In this document: positions 16,552 to 25,479 of the stretch, piece by piece
Layout of the letters: every line of letters begins with the position of its first letter
Position numbering within the stretch: the first letter of the stretch is position 1
Source: an uncultured Saprospiraceae bacterium
GTDB taxonomy: Bacteria > Bacteroidota > Bacteroidia > Chitinophagales > Saprospiraceae
Reading direction: 5' to 3'
Assembly (NCBI GenBank): GCA_937872385.1
Contig: CALMSO010000062.1
Location: 18,692-82,691, forward strand
Length of the DNA: 64,000 nucleotides
Program-made: the position numbers and the translations under genes
The notes under the pieces: generated by a model
Databases searched by the model: none
Told to the model about the DNA's origin: nothing
What the model saw: only the letters and a program-made list of their open reading frames with translations

Positions 16552-17235
16552 ATGAACAATAAAGCATCTAAATCAATCGCCCGACAGGCTGGCTGGTACT
16601 ATATTGCCATCATTGTTCTTGGATTATATTTTATAATGTACATTCCGTCCAAAATCAAGGTTTCAGGTGATATTGAATTGACTTTTAACAATTTACTACA
16701 ACACGAAATGCTTTTCCGTTCTGGTATATTGGCTCACTTACTTAGTATAACAGCCTTTATTTTATTGGTTTTGAGTTTATACGAATTACTCAAAAATGTG
16801 AATCAACGATTAGCAAAAGTGATGGCGGTTTTTGTGATTGTTCAAGTACCCGTAGTTTTCATATCCGAAGGACTAAGATTCTCTGCACTTATGTTGGCGA
16901 AGGAGCGATTTGTCACATCATTAGATATGTTACAACGACAAGAGTGGGTTAGTTTCCTTTTGAGAATAGCAGAATATGCCGATGAAGATGTTGCTATGAT
17001 TTTTTGGGGTCTCTGGATGATTCCATTAGGTATTCTGGTTTTCAAGTCAGGCATTATTCCTAAATTATTTGGAGTACTTTTAGTAGCAGGCGGAATAGCA
17101 TATATCATTGAGAGCATTGGCTTTATATTAGTGCCTGGTTCAAGCAGCTACCTTGGTTTTTTGTTTATATTTTATGCAGTGGCAGAAATTTCCTTTGCTT
17201 CCTGGTTGGTAATCAAAGGGATTAAAATAGACTGA
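16552..17235 (+). CDS. DUF4386 family membrane protein
   Basis: A 227-residue integral membrane protein with about six hydrophobic helices. It opens with SIARQAGWYYIAIIVLGLY, a typical start of the DUF4386 family, and contains LLLRIAEYADEDVA-like residues and WMIPLGILVFKSGIIPKLFG, another family hallmark. The function of DUF4386 is unknown; genes for it are frequent in Bacteroidota and Firmicutes accessory regions. The length is normal and the frame intact. Flanked on both sides by attC-like palindromes, it would be a single-gene cassette. Confidence 0.87.
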   Translation: MNNKASKSIARQAGWYYIAIIVLGLYFIMYIPSKIKVSGDIELTFNNLLQHEMLFRSGILAHLLSITAFILLVLSLYELLKNVNQRLAKVMAVFVIVQVPVVFISEGLRFSALMLAKERFVTSLDMLQRQEWVSFLLRIAEYADEDVAMIFWGLWMIPLGILVFKSGIIPKLFGVLLVAGGIAYIIESIGFILVPGSSSYLGFLFIFYAVAEISFASWLVIKGIKID

Positions 17236-17312
17236 ATTGGAGAAAATTGAGATAGTGTGGAGACGATATGAACAGTTGTAAAGGAAATATTGTACGGTGA
17301 AGAATAACACCA

Positions 17313-17437
17313 GCCACCAACAGCACCTACCCAAAAGGCGGGATTTCGTGCTTCGCAGACAGTTTTGTGGAAGCCGAAAGTTCAGTTCTCCGAATGAAGT
17401 TTAGTGCTGAAAATCCCGCCCTTCGGGTAGCTTGAAC
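17313..17437 (+). other. attC-like imperfect palindrome 4
   Basis: The left end GCCACCAAC (17313-17321) is identical to that of site 3. CTACCC (17327) pairs with GGGTAG (17425-17430) and GGCGGGATTT pairs with AAATCCCGCC (17411-17420), with AAAA against CTTC as an internal loop. The right end CTTGAACC departs by one base from GTTRRRY. It precedes the Crp/Fnr gene by 30 bp. Confidence 0.55.
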
Positions 17438-17466
17438 CCTAAAAAACGAACCTCAGAAATAAAGAA

Positions 17467-18039
17467 ATGATGGAAAACTTATTAAATTATTGTTCTAAAT
17501 ATATTCAACTCACAGAGCCGGACCAAGCGCTTATTACTTCGAATTTCAAACAGGTGAAAATTAAACGAAAAGATTATTTGCTTCAAGAAGGAAGGGTTTG
17601 TGACTTTGTAGCATTTTTAAGTTCGGGCGTAATCAGACATTTTCATATAAAAGACGGAAATGAAATTACTTGCGACATCACATTAAAAAATAATTTTATC
17701 ACCGACTTCAAGAGCCTTACTCAAAATATCCCATCAAATTACAATTTTCAAATACTCAAGGATGCCGAATTATTCATAATCAATAAAAATGACCTTTTTA
17801 GACTTTATACAGAAAACAAAAACATCGAATCATTTGGCAGGATTATGGCGGAGCAAGTGGCACAACGCACTATTGATATTGCTATGTCTTTGGCTTCGGA
17901 CAAACCCGAAGAAAGGGTAGAAAAGTTAGTCAACCATAGACCTGAGTTGTTTCAAGAAGTGCCGCAGCGTTACTTGGCTAATCTTTTAGGTATAACGCCA
18001 GAAAGTTTGAGTAGAATCAGAGCAAGGCAAAAATCTTAA
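17467..18039 (+). CDS. Crp/Fnr-family transcription regulator
   Basis: This 190-residue protein has an N-terminal cyclic-nucleotide-binding-like beta barrel (YLLQEGRVCDFVAFLSSGVIR near residues 37-57) and a short C-terminal helix-turn-helix (EVPQRYLANLLGITPESLSRIR). It lacks the PRER-type phosphate-binding motif of true cAMP receptors, like most Bacteroidota members of this group, so its ligand is unknown. The gene is followed after 70 bp by an outer-membrane-type protein that it may control. A second ATG at 17470 is an equally good start. Confidence 0.9.
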   Translation: MMENLLNYCSKYIQLTEPDQALITSNFKQVKIKRKDYLLQEGRVCDFVAFLSSGVIRHFHIKDGNEITCDITLKNNFITDFKSLTQNIPSNYNFQILKDAELFIINKNDLFRLYTENKNIESFGRIMAEQVAQRTIDIAMSLASDKPEERVEKLVNHRPELFQEVPQRYLANLLGITPESLSRIRARQKS

Positions 18040-18109
18040 CAAGAGTCAACGAAAAATAGACCCCACCCTACCGAACTTTGTGCTATTAAATAACTTAAAA
18101 ATTAGCACA

Positions 18110-18748
18110 ATGACAAAGTATCTTTTTATCGCAGCAGTGGTAATAATGACAACAAACAGTCTTCTTGCACAAGACAAAGCAGGTTTTTTTCAAAAGCAAG
18201 TCCTGGGTAAAGGAATAGAACAAGCACCTCTGAGCCTAAGTGTAGATGCCTACCCCTTTTTATTTTTAGCCAATGGTGGCGGTGGTTCGGCTTCTCTTGA
18301 ATTTTCTAATTGGCAAATCGGAGCTATCGGGTTTAGCGTAGTTCCACCAGACTTTATTACCCAAACCTTTTTCAATAACACCGAAAACCTTAAAATAAGA
18401 CGTAACAATGCTTTTGAACTTTTTGCAAATTATTATTTGCGTAAAGACAGAAAGGGAATTTATGGCGGAGTTATGGGCGGGCCAGAATGGTTTGTAATGG
18501 AAGACGAACTAAGTGGCGAAACAGAAACCATCGTAAAAAGTTATGTTGTTCCCCGATTGGGAATACGAGTATTTCCTTTTAGAAAGTATTTTTATGCTGA
18601 TGCAAGTTTTGGTTGGAGTTTTAATTTGAGCGGAACTGAACCCCGAACATTGGGGCAAACGACTTATAATGCTACAAGTGGTGGCTTTATTTACTTTCTT
18701 CAATTAGGAGCAAGATTTAATTTGACAAGTGGCAATGATAAAAAGTAA
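18110..18748 (+). CDS. secreted outer-membrane beta-barrel-like protein
   Basis: The protein (212 residues from the ATG at 18110) begins with a signal peptide, MTKYLFIAAVVIMTTNSLLA, and continues with alternating aromatic/polar strands rich in Gly (FLANGGGGSASLEFSNWQIG, LRKDRKGIYGGVMGGPEWF, LGIRVFPFRKYFYADASFGW). It ends in a strand with terminal aromatic pattern (GARFNL). This is the pattern of an eight-stranded outer-membrane barrel. No named family is recognised. The GTG at 18080 is in frame but would place ten polar residues before the signal peptide, so I rejected it. It overlaps the following DUF2306 gene by 14 bases, which indicates co-translation. Confidence 0.78.
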   Translation: MTKYLFIAAVVIMTTNSLLAQDKAGFFQKQVLGKGIEQAPLSLSVDAYPFLFLANGGGGSASLEFSNWQIGAIGFSVVPPDFITQTFFNNTENLKIRRNNAFELFANYYLRKDRKGIYGGVMGGPEWFVMEDELSGETETIVKSYVVPRLGIRVFPFRKYFYADASFGWSFNLSGTEPRTLGQTTYNATSGGFIYFLQLGARFNLTSGNDKK

Positions 18749-19010
18749 GATAATATTTGCAGCATTTGCACTTGCAGCCTTGCTCATTGGCTTATATCCC
18801 TTATTGTACTTTCTGATTGATAGAAACTTTGGCTTACTACAAACAAAAGACATTGCTATTTTGCAAAATGCTTATTGGAATATTGGATTTTACACCCATA
18901 TCGTATTTGGTGGTTTGGCTTTACTGATTGGATGGTCACAGTTCGTTGAAAAATGGACTAAAGCAAACCCAACAATCCATCGTCAAATTAGCAAATTATA
19001 CCAATTTTAA
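18735..19010 (+). pseudogene. truncated DUF2306 membrane protein
   Basis: Only 91 residues remain, with two transmembrane helices and the family pattern IAILQNAYWNIGFYTHIVFGGLAL (in part) and HRQISKLYQF, where the frame ends. The intact paralogue at 41003-41641 has matching residues (LLQNIAYRAVFYAHVVFG, WHRALGKVYV) but continues for another 125 residues with four more helices. The break falls where the AT-rich island meets an unremarkable 180-bp spacer before the next core gene, so it probably marks the right edge of the island or a partial cassette. Bases 19011-19190 contain no gene that I can see. Confidence 0.75.
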
Positions 19011-19190
19011 TAAGTTGTGACGTATTCATTGTTTAGCAATTGTTTGATTATCAACGAAATAAAGGTTCGCTGATAAATAGGTCATTGTTACAGTGGTATA
19101 ATGGGACCTTGTTATTTTGTTAATTGGGCTGATTTTTTATATTGATGATAGTTTATGTTTTTATACTAAAAATAACAATGCCCACTTAGC

Positions 19191-21272
19191 TTAATATGCC
19201 AATAGCCCCTCCATCGCAGCGGCTACCTTTTCGATGCTCGGAATCATCGTTTTCTCCAAGATTTCGTTCAATGGAATAGCTGGCATATTCTCTGAGCCAA
19301 TGGTGCGCACCGGTGCGTCGAGGTATTCAAAACAATGCTCCTGAATGCGAGCGGCCACGCTTTGCGCAAAGGTATTGTGCACAGGCTCTTCCGTAATCAC
19401 GAGGATGCGGCCATGCTTTTGGGATCGTTCGTAAATCAGCGCTTCATCGAGTGGATACAGGGTGCGCAAGTCGAGTATTTCGATTTGACCGGGGAATTGC
19501 TTCGCGGCGTTGAGCGCCCAGTGTACGCCCATACCGTAGGTGACCACCAGCAGGGATTCGCCTTTGGTAATGCGCGCTTCATTCGCGGCAAGCGCAATGC
19601 GCCCTTTCCCGAAAGGGATAATGTACTCCTCGTCTGGTTCGATGGTGCGGGCAGCTTCGGTGCCGCGTACCTTGCTCCAGTACAAGCCCTTGTGCTCGAA
19701 AATCACTACTGGGTTGGGGTCGTAATAAGCGGATTTCAACAAACCTTTCAAGTCAGCACCGGTACTGGGATAGGCAATTTTGATGCCGCGAATATTGGCT
19801 ACCACTGATTCTACGCTCGAAGAATGGTAAGGCCCGCCACTGCCATAGGCGCCAATGGGCACCCGCAGGATCATGCTCACCGGGTACTTGCCGTTGCTGA
19901 GGTAGCAGGAGCGACTCACTTCCGTGAAAAGCTGATTCAGACCTGGCCAGATATAATCAGCAAACTGCACCTCCACGATAGGCCTCAGGCCCACTGCCGA
20001 CATGCCGACGGTACTCCCTACAATAAAGGCTTCTTGAATGGGGGTGTTGAACACTCGGTGGTCGCCAAATTTCTGCGCTAATGTAGCTGCCTCCCGAAAT
20101 ACGCCGCCGAGCCGGCCGCCTACATCTTGCCCGTAAAGCAGGCATTCGGGGTGCTTGCGCATCAGCTCTTCGATGGCAAACAGGGCGCTGTCCACCATCA
20201 CGGTGGGTTGCTTGTGCGCCGGGGCGCGCTCGCCGCGCTCTTCGGTGACGGGCGTGGGCGCGAAGTCGTGTGTAAAAAGGTCTTCGGGGCGGGGGTCTTC
20301 GGCTTGTTGGGCACGTTCAAAATCAGTTAAAACGACCTCTAAAGCGGCGGCTTCAATTGTTGCCAACTCTTTTTCCTGAAAGCCTTCTTCGAGCAAGTAG
20401 CTTCTGAAAATCGGGTACGGATCGCGGGTTTGGTGCTCTTCCAGATCATCCCGGTACCACTCCTTGCGCACGCCGGAGGTATGATGATTGAGCAGCGGTA
20501 CGTGGGCGTGTACCAGAAACGGTCGGCGCTCTTGGCGCACGGTAGCAATCACTTCCTGCAAAGTCAGGTAGCATTCTGTAAAATCGCTGCCATCAATGCT
20601 GCGCACTTCTATACCGTGAAAACCTCGGGCGTATTCGGCGGCGTTCTGGGCGCGGGTTTCGGCGGCGTTCGCCGAGATGTCCCAGCCGTTGTCCTGCACT
20701 AAATAAATGATAGGCAACTGCCGCAGCGCCGCCATTTGAAAGGCTTCGGCTACCTCGCCTTCGGTCACTGAGGCATCCCCCAGCGAGCATACCACCACCG
20801 GTTTTGGTCCATCCTCTTGCTCCGCTATCTCGCTATCCTGCATCAATTCTTTATACTGAATGCCCATTGCCAGCCCAGTTGTCGGAATAGCTTGCATACC
20901 CGTAGCCGAAGATTGGTGAATGATCCGGGGCTTGTCGGGGTCGTTCAGGCTCGGATGCGCATAGTAGGTACGCCCACCGGAGAAAGGGTCGTCGCGCTTG
21001 GCCATCAGTTGCAGCATCAAGTCGTAAGGGCGCAGACCAACGCCGAGCAAAGTGGCGTCGTCGCGGTAGTAAGGCGAAATCCAGTCTTGCGGCCGGAGCT
21101 GCATAGCCGTAGCCAATTGAATGGCTTCGTGGCCGCGCGAGGTGGCGTGCACGTATTTGGAGGTGAATTTGAAATTATCCTCATAAACTTCGGTCAGCGC
21201 TTTGGCGGTAGCCATTAGCCGAAAGGCTTCGAGGAGTGTTTTTTTTGCGATTTGAGTTGTAATCTTTACCAT
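19191..21272 (-). CDS. fused 2-oxoacid (branched-chain) dehydrogenase E1 alpha-beta
   Basis: E1 decarboxylates a 2-oxoacid with thiamine diphosphate and passes the acyl group to the E2 lipoyl domain. This 693-residue protein carries the alpha part (to about 330) and the beta part (from about 360) in one chain. The alpha half shows the ThDP motif CSLGDASVTEGEVAEAF ending in YLVQDNGWDIS. The beta half shows YGQDVGGRLGGVFREA, VEVQFADYIWPGLNQL, and RVPIGAYGSGGPYHSSS. This fused form is widespread in Bacteroidota and is annotated as alpha-ketoacid dehydrogenase; branched-chain 2-oxoacids are the likely substrates, but pyruvate cannot be excluded. No E2 or E3 gene is adjacent. The start at 21272 fits the usual N-terminus (TLLEAFRLMATAKALTEVYED). 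Confidence 0.93.
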   Translation of the reverse strand: MVKITTQIAKKTLLEAFRLMATAKALTEVYEDNFKFTSKYVHATSRGHEAIQLATAMQLRPQDWISPYYRDDATLLGVGLRPYDLMLQLMAKRDDPFSGGRTYYAHPSLNDPDKPRIIHQSSATGMQAIPTTGLAMGIQYKELMQDSEIAEQEDGPKPVVVCSLGDASVTEGEVAEAFQMAALRQLPIIYLVQDNGWDISANAAETRAQNAAEYARGFHGIEVRSIDGSDFTECYLTLQEVIATVRQERRPFLVHAHVPLLNHHTSGVRKEWYRDDLEEHQTRDPYPIFRSYLLEEGFQEKELATIEAAALEVVLTDFERAQQAEDPRPEDLFTHDFAPTPVTEERGERAPAHKQPTVMVDSALFAIEELMRKHPECLLYGQDVGGRLGGVFREAATLAQKFGDHRVFNTPIQEAFIVGSTVGMSAVGLRPIVEVQFADYIWPGLNQLFTEVSRSCYLSNGKYPVSMILRVPIGAYGSGGPYHSSSVESVVANIRGIKIAYPSTGADLKGLLKSAYYDPNPVVIFEHKGLYWSKVRGTEAARTIEPDEEYIIPFGKGRIALAANEARITKGESLLVVTYGMGVHWALNAAKQFPGQIEILDLRTLYPLDEALIYERSQKHGRILVITEEPVHNTFAQSVAARIQEHCFEYLDAPVRTIGSENMPAIPLNEILEKTMIPSIEKVAAAMEGLLAY

Positions 21273-21389
21273 TTTTGCAATATGTGATTAGGGCAGTTAG
21301 TGCATTTATTTATAATAAAATGTGTTCCTTCACTTAAAACCACTTTCGGTCGTTATCTTTAAAACTTGTTACTTAGAAAATCGGTGCGA

Positions 21390-23243
21390 ATGAATCAACA
21401 TCGTTTATCCTTGCTCGCCCTGTTGCTCTTGCTTTGCGCGTACATGGCATCAGTGCATTTTTACCAGCGCTGGAACCGCGAAGTGCTCGGCGGAGGCGAT
21501 CCCTGGGGCTATTATCTTTACCTGCCGGCAATATTTATTCACCACGATTTGCTACACCTCGAACAGTCGCTGGCTGCACGCGAACGCCACAATTCGGTCA
21601 ATCGCTACTCGACGATCAATCCCTTGGGCGTGGACGAAGTACGGCACGTTGGCGAAGGCCGCCAAGTCAATAAATACACGCTGGGCGTCGCTCTTTTGTT
21701 CGCACCTTTCTTTTTCATCGCGCATTTTATAGCCAGTTTTACCGATTACCCCGCCGATGGCTACTCGTTCATTTATGCCTATTGCATCATTCTATCCAGC
21801 GTTTTTTACACCCTACTGGGGCTGTTTTTTCTACGCAGTGTGCTCCTGCGTTATGTCAATGACCTTACAACGGCTATCGTGCTGATTATCATAGGCTTGG
21901 GCACCAATCTGTATTTTTTTACCGTCATCAACGGCCCCATGTCCCACGCCTATCTTTTCTGCCTGTACGCCCTACTTATGTACGCCACCGAGCGCTGGTA
22001 CGCCCATTTGCGCTTGCCCGATGCGCTGTTGGTGGGCGCTACGGCCGGCCTGATTACCTTGATTCGCCCCACCGAAATCCTTTGCATTTTCATTCCGCTG
22101 CTCTGGGGCATTGGCTCAAGGGCCGACTTTTCGGCGCGTCTCGCCTTGATACGAGCGCAATCCTCGGTCTATGTAGCGGCGGCAGCGGCTTTCGTTTTGA
22201 TGGGCTTGCCGCAGCTATTCTACTGGAAATACACTACTGGTCACTTTTTTTATTACAGCTATGGCGAAGAAGGGTTCAACTTTTTAAACCCGAAAATTCG
22301 CAAAGGACTGTTCGCTTTCAAAAACGGCTGGCTGATCTATACTCCGCTGATGTGCTTTGCGCTGGCGGGCATTTTGCTGCTCTGGCGGCGACGGGAGTAT
22401 TGGCTGCCGATATTGATCATTTTACCACTGCATATTTACATCACCTACAGTTGGTGGGTTTGGAATTACATCAATGGTTTTGGCTCCCGCCCTATGGTGC
22501 AGCTATACGCTCTGCTGGGGGTGCCGCTGGCGCTATTGGTGGCTTTTGCCATAAAAAAACGCTGGCTCATAGCAGGGCTGGCACCGGTTTTCGTGCTGCT
22601 CACGGGCCTGAACCTGTTTCATACCTGGCAGTTTACGGAAGGCATGATGTGGTCGCAAGACGCCACCCGTGCCTATTATTTTGGCATTTTGGGCAAAACC
22701 CGCATGGATTATTTCGATCTGGTGCGCTACGATTCTAATGAGCCACAACCCGATACCAACCGGATTCGCCTGCTCCGACCGCTGTTTCAGGAAACCTTCG
22801 AGGACTCGCTCAGTGCGCAATACACCCGCGAACACACGCGCTTCGGCGATTTTGCCTATGTGCTCGACAATGCCACCGGCTATAGCCCCGGCCTGATGAC
22901 CGAATGGCACCAACTCAACACCGAAGGCGGCCGCTGGCTGCGGGTCAGTGTATGGTGCATGCGCCAATATCAAGGCTCCGGCTTTGAAGTATCTAGTATG
23001 CTGACGGTCGCTTTTGAACGCAACGGACGCAACTACAAATGGCGCGGACTGCGCTTAGACAATAAAACCGGCAACACGCACTACAGCCTTTGGGGTGGGC
23101 AGCCCCACGTCTGGGAGCAAGTTTACTTTTTTGTAAAAATACCTCGACGCGTGCGGCCCGACGACCTGTTCAAAGTGTTCGTTTGGAACCCAACGCCCAA
23201 CCTGATTTGGCTCGACCAACTTGAGGTAGAACTTTGGAAATGA
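21390..23243 (+). CDS. GT-C-like polytopic membrane protein
   Basis: A 617-residue protein with a polytopic N-terminal two-thirds (about 10 helices) and a soluble C-terminal domain. A long first external loop holds GGDPWGYYLYLPAIFIHHDL, with an acidic residue after the first helix as in lipid-linked sugar-dependent (GT-C) transferases, then VNKYTLGVALLFAPFF and VGATAGLITLIRPTEI. The C-terminal 170 residues (from about 440) look beta-rich (FEDSLSAQY, WHQLNTEGGRWLRVSVWCM) and probably lie in the periplasm. The transferase role is inferred from topology; I recognise no specific family. I chose the ATG at 21390 over an in-frame TTG at 21366. Confidence 0.72.
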   Translation: MNQHRLSLLALLLLLCAYMASVHFYQRWNREVLGGGDPWGYYLYLPAIFIHHDLLHLEQSLAARERHNSVNRYSTINPLGVDEVRHVGEGRQVNKYTLGVALLFAPFFFIAHFIASFTDYPADGYSFIYAYCIILSSVFYTLLGLFFLRSVLLRYVNDLTTAIVLIIIGLGTNLYFFTVINGPMSHAYLFCLYALLMYATERWYAHLRLPDALLVGATAGLITLIRPTEILCIFIPLLWGIGSRADFSARLALIRAQSSVYVAAAAAFVLMGLPQLFYWKYTTGHFFYYSYGEEGFNFLNPKIRKGLFAFKNGWLIYTPLMCFALAGILLLWRRREYWLPILIILPLHIYITYSWWVWNYINGFGSRPMVQLYALLGVPLALLVAFAIKKRWLIAGLAPVFVLLTGLNLFHTWQFTEGMMWSQDATRAYYFGILGKTRMDYFDLVRYDSNEPQPDTNRIRLLRPLFQETFEDSLSAQYTREHTRFGDFAYVLDNATGYSPGLMTEWHQLNTEGGRWLRVSVWCMRQYQGSGFEVSSMLTVAFERNGRNYKWRGLRLDNKTGNTHYSLWGGQPHVWEQVYFFVKIPRRVRPDDLFKVFVWNPTPNLIWLDQLEVELWK

Positions 23244-23253
23244 GCTATTTATC

Positions 23254-23919
23254 TCAATTCATGCCTTGTGCAATGGCCTCCAGCATGGTTTCGCGGGTCC
23301 ACTCTGTGCGGTCGGCAAAAAACCGGGGGTAGTGCGCCTTCATATTATCAATAATAAAATCCATGGGCACATCGGCGAAGCAACCGTATTCTTCCAAGTA
23401 CTCCATAAACTGCCCGCCTGCCTGGTCAAATTCTTGAAAAACGGAATCGTTTTGCCCATCGAAATCGAGCGGCGCTACGCCCATTTTCTCGCACAGTTCG
23501 CGGTTGAATGCAGGTGTGGCTTTCACCCAGCGCGCATTAATCCACACTTCTACGTAGCCGTGCGGGGTGAGTTCGTCGGTGCCAAAAGCTTCGGTGATGC
23601 GCTCGGCGGCAATGTGATTGCGCACTTTGGCTAAGCAGAGCCGCGCCGGAATACCCACCGCCCGCAGCAAAGTAATCATCAAAATGGCTTTGTCAATGCA
23701 GTGCCCTTCTTCTTGATGCAATATCACACTGGCCCGCATAGCTGAGGGGTTGAGATTGATGTTGTAAGGATTGTATTTCCAGCCATCGCGTACGGCGTAA
23801 TAAATGCGCACTGCTTTTTGAATATCCGCGCGCGAACCCTGCGTAACCCGCTCGGCAAAAGTGCGGATCTGCGGATCATCTGCGTCTAAAAGGTGAGTTG
23901 GCTGCAAAAACTGCTGCAT
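23254..23919 (-). CDS. transglutaminase-like cysteine protease-fold protein
   Basis: This 221-residue protein matches the transglutaminase-like superfamily: a catalytic Cys in HQEEGHCIDKAILMITLLRA with the usual helix, then GIPARLCLAKVRNH, and a catalytic His in THGYVEVWI-like sequence LTPHGYVEVWINARWVK. The third residue, normally Asp in W-x-x-x-D, is replaced by the sequence ATPAFN. Bacterial members act as peptidases or peptidoglycan-related hydrolases. No signal peptide is visible, so it is probably cytoplasmic. The gene ends 11 bp from the convergent GT-C gene. An upstream small gene on the same strand starts about 350 bp away. Confidence 0.85.
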   Translation of the reverse strand: MQQFLQPTHLLDADDPQIRTFAERVTQGSRADIQKAVRIYYAVRDGWKYNPYNINLNPSAMRASVILHQEEGHCIDKAILMITLLRAVGIPARLCLAKVRNHIAAERITEAFGTDELTPHGYVEVWINARWVKATPAFNRELCEKMGVAPLDFDGQNDSVFQEFDQAGGQFMEYLEEYGCFADVPMDFIIDNMKAHYPRFFADRTEWTRETMLEAIAQGMN

Positions 23920-23994
23920 GAGTGATTAGTTTTTATAATCTAAGGTCGTTATATAAAAAGTACTGATTATCAAATTTTTAAAAAGCCTATTGCT

Positions 23995-24267
23995 TTACAA
24001 GCCAAGCTCTAATTGTTCAAAATCCATGTCGGGCAACTGGTGCAGAGAGGCTATATAGCGCTCATGATTGTACAATTGCCCAGATTGCAACACGGCAGTT
24101 ATTTCGCGGCCCACGCACTGAGCCATCATCATCTTTGCTGCTTCCTCAGAATAGCCCAGCCTTTGCAGGCGCTCCAGCGTCTGGCGGGTTTCCGTCGGCT
24201 CGTTTTCGCGTAGCTGATTATTTACTACCGCTATAAATTGCTGGATAATGACATTAGAGTTTTTCAT
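23995..24267 (-). CDS. small helical protein of unknown function
   Basis: I do not recognise the family with certainty. From the ATG at 24267 the protein is 90 residues, acidic and helical: IIQQFIAVVNNQLRENEP, then TRQTLERLQRLGYSEEAAKMMM, a small domain seen at the C-terminus of some DUF1841/SEC-C-type proteins in Bacteroidota, and LYNHERYIASLHQLPDMDFE. An earlier start at 24312 (MYWQMPRFLT) is possible but lies in less constrained sequence. The 76-bp gap to the transglutaminase-like gene and their shared strand suggest one transcript. Confidence 0.6.
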   Translation of the reverse strand: MKNSNVIIQQFIAVVNNQLRENEPTETRQTLERLQRLGYSEEAAKMMMAQCVGREITAVLQSGQLYNHERYIASLHQLPDMDFEQLELGL

Positions 24268-24380
24268 ATCGCTATCGAACTTTGTTAAAAAACGAGGCAT
24301 CTGCCAATACATTTTTTTGCAAAGCTACTGTTTTTCAGGGATTGATCCGTTGTGTCACATCGAATGCTGTTCTTAGCTTT

Positions 24381-24466
24381 TTCAATTGGAAATGATGCAC
24401 TTATTTATTCCTAAAAGCTTGTTTTTCAAAATCTTACAAAATCGGACTTCGTAAATAGTCTCATGC
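24381..24466. repeat. dispersed heptamer-containing repeat (copy near 24.4 kb)
   Basis: The segment TTCAATTGGAAATG, CTTATTTAT, CTTGTTTTTCAA, ACAAAATCGGACTTCGTAAA (read in order) aligns with 41984-42080. Its end holds 7-bp units AAATCGG, ACTTCGT, AAATAGT and CTCATGC (24439-24466). It abuts the stop codon of the crotonase gene (24461-24463). Confidence 0.7.
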
Positions 24467-25225
24467 TTTTTGCTTGAATGCAGCGATAGCATTTTTCGTA
24501 AAATCGGATAGCACCAACTCCCCGCTGATGGCGGCGCGCTCGGCCAGCAGGGCATCCCAGTGGGCAGCGTCTTGCCAAAAAATATGCTTCAGCCTGCGCA
24601 TAGCCTCCGGGCTGGAAGCCGCCAGTTTTTCCGCCAGATGCGCGATGTAGGCATCCATTTGTTCTATTGTAGGGAATACCTCATTGTACAAGCCTTTCTC
24701 CTTCGCCCATTCGGCCGTTTGCCACTCCGTAGCATTGATAGCCAATTGCTGGAAAGCACTTGTACCGACCTTCCGCTCCACGGCTGGCCCCACCACGAAA
24801 GGCCCGATGCCCACCGCCAGTTCACTCAGCTTGATGGTAGCAAAATGCGTGGCGATGCAATAATCGGTGGATGCTGCCAACCCCACGCCGCCGCCTACCG
24901 CCTTGCCCTGGATGCGCCCGATGATAAACTTCGGGCAGGTGCGCATGGCGTTAATCACATTGGCAAAACCCATAAAAAAACGTTTACCGGAATCTAAGTC
25001 GCGGATGGCTGCCAATTCGTCGAAACTGGCACCCGCACAGAAGGTACGATCGCCTGCGCTTTGCAATACAATTACCCGCACGGATGCATCCGCACCGGCC
25101 GCCTGGATGGCTTCGGTGAGTCGGCTCAGCTGGATGCCCGGCATAGCGTTGTGCGCTGGATGAAAAAACTCGATGGTGGCAATGCCATTGGAAACGGCAG
25201 TGGTAACAGTACCGATTTGAGCCAT
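24461..25225 (-). CDS. enoyl-CoA hydratase/isomerase (crotonase) family protein
   Basis: A 254-residue crotonase-fold enzyme that acts on an acyl-CoA thioester. The two oxyanion-hole segments are DRTFCAGASFDELAA near residue 60-75 and GRIQGKAVGGGVGLAAS near 103-118. KLSELAVGIGPFVVGPAVER carries the acidic residue of the second active-site region, and the C-terminus ends in SPEAMRRLKHIFW, typical of the family. The exact reaction (hydratase, isomerase or methylglutaconyl-CoA hydratase) cannot be fixed from the sequence. It is 254 bp from a secreted protein gene on the same strand. The gap 25226-25479 shows no gene. Confidence 0.9.
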   Translation of the reverse strand: MAQIGTVTTAVSNGIATIEFFHPAHNAMPGIQLSRLTEAIQAAGADASVRVIVLQSAGDRTFCAGASFDELAAIRDLDSGKRFFMGFANVINAMRTCPKFIIGRIQGKAVGGGVGLAASTDYCIATHFATIKLSELAVGIGPFVVGPAVERKVGTSAFQQLAINATEWQTAEWAKEKGLYNEVFPTIEQMDAYIAHLAEKLAASSPEAMRRLKHIFWQDAAHWDALLAERAAISGELVLSDFTKNAIAAFKQKA

Positions 25226-25479
25226 GTTTTTTTACAGTTGGAAAGCGGATGCGCGCTTGTTGGTAGTCAAAAAATGGCGTACCAAGCAGGCTTCGCTTTC
25301 GTGGTTATTACGAAACGAATGTTCGTTCGCAAAGTTAGGCATTCGCCAAAATAAAACCAAAGCGATTGCATTAATCCTGTGTAATTCAGGATTGTAGAAA
25401 GAAATTGGGAATACGGACGCCAGTGAGGCAGGATAGATTTGGCGAAAGCCGAAACAGTACCAAATATTTGCGGGGTGGC

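Noticed and set aside
18080..18109. GTG start for the outer-membrane protein
   Set aside because: It puts ten polar residues before a clean signal peptide starting at 18110.
12721..19010. Complete integron
   Set aside because: No integrase gene or attI was found in the window; only attC-like spacers and cassette-like genes are supported.
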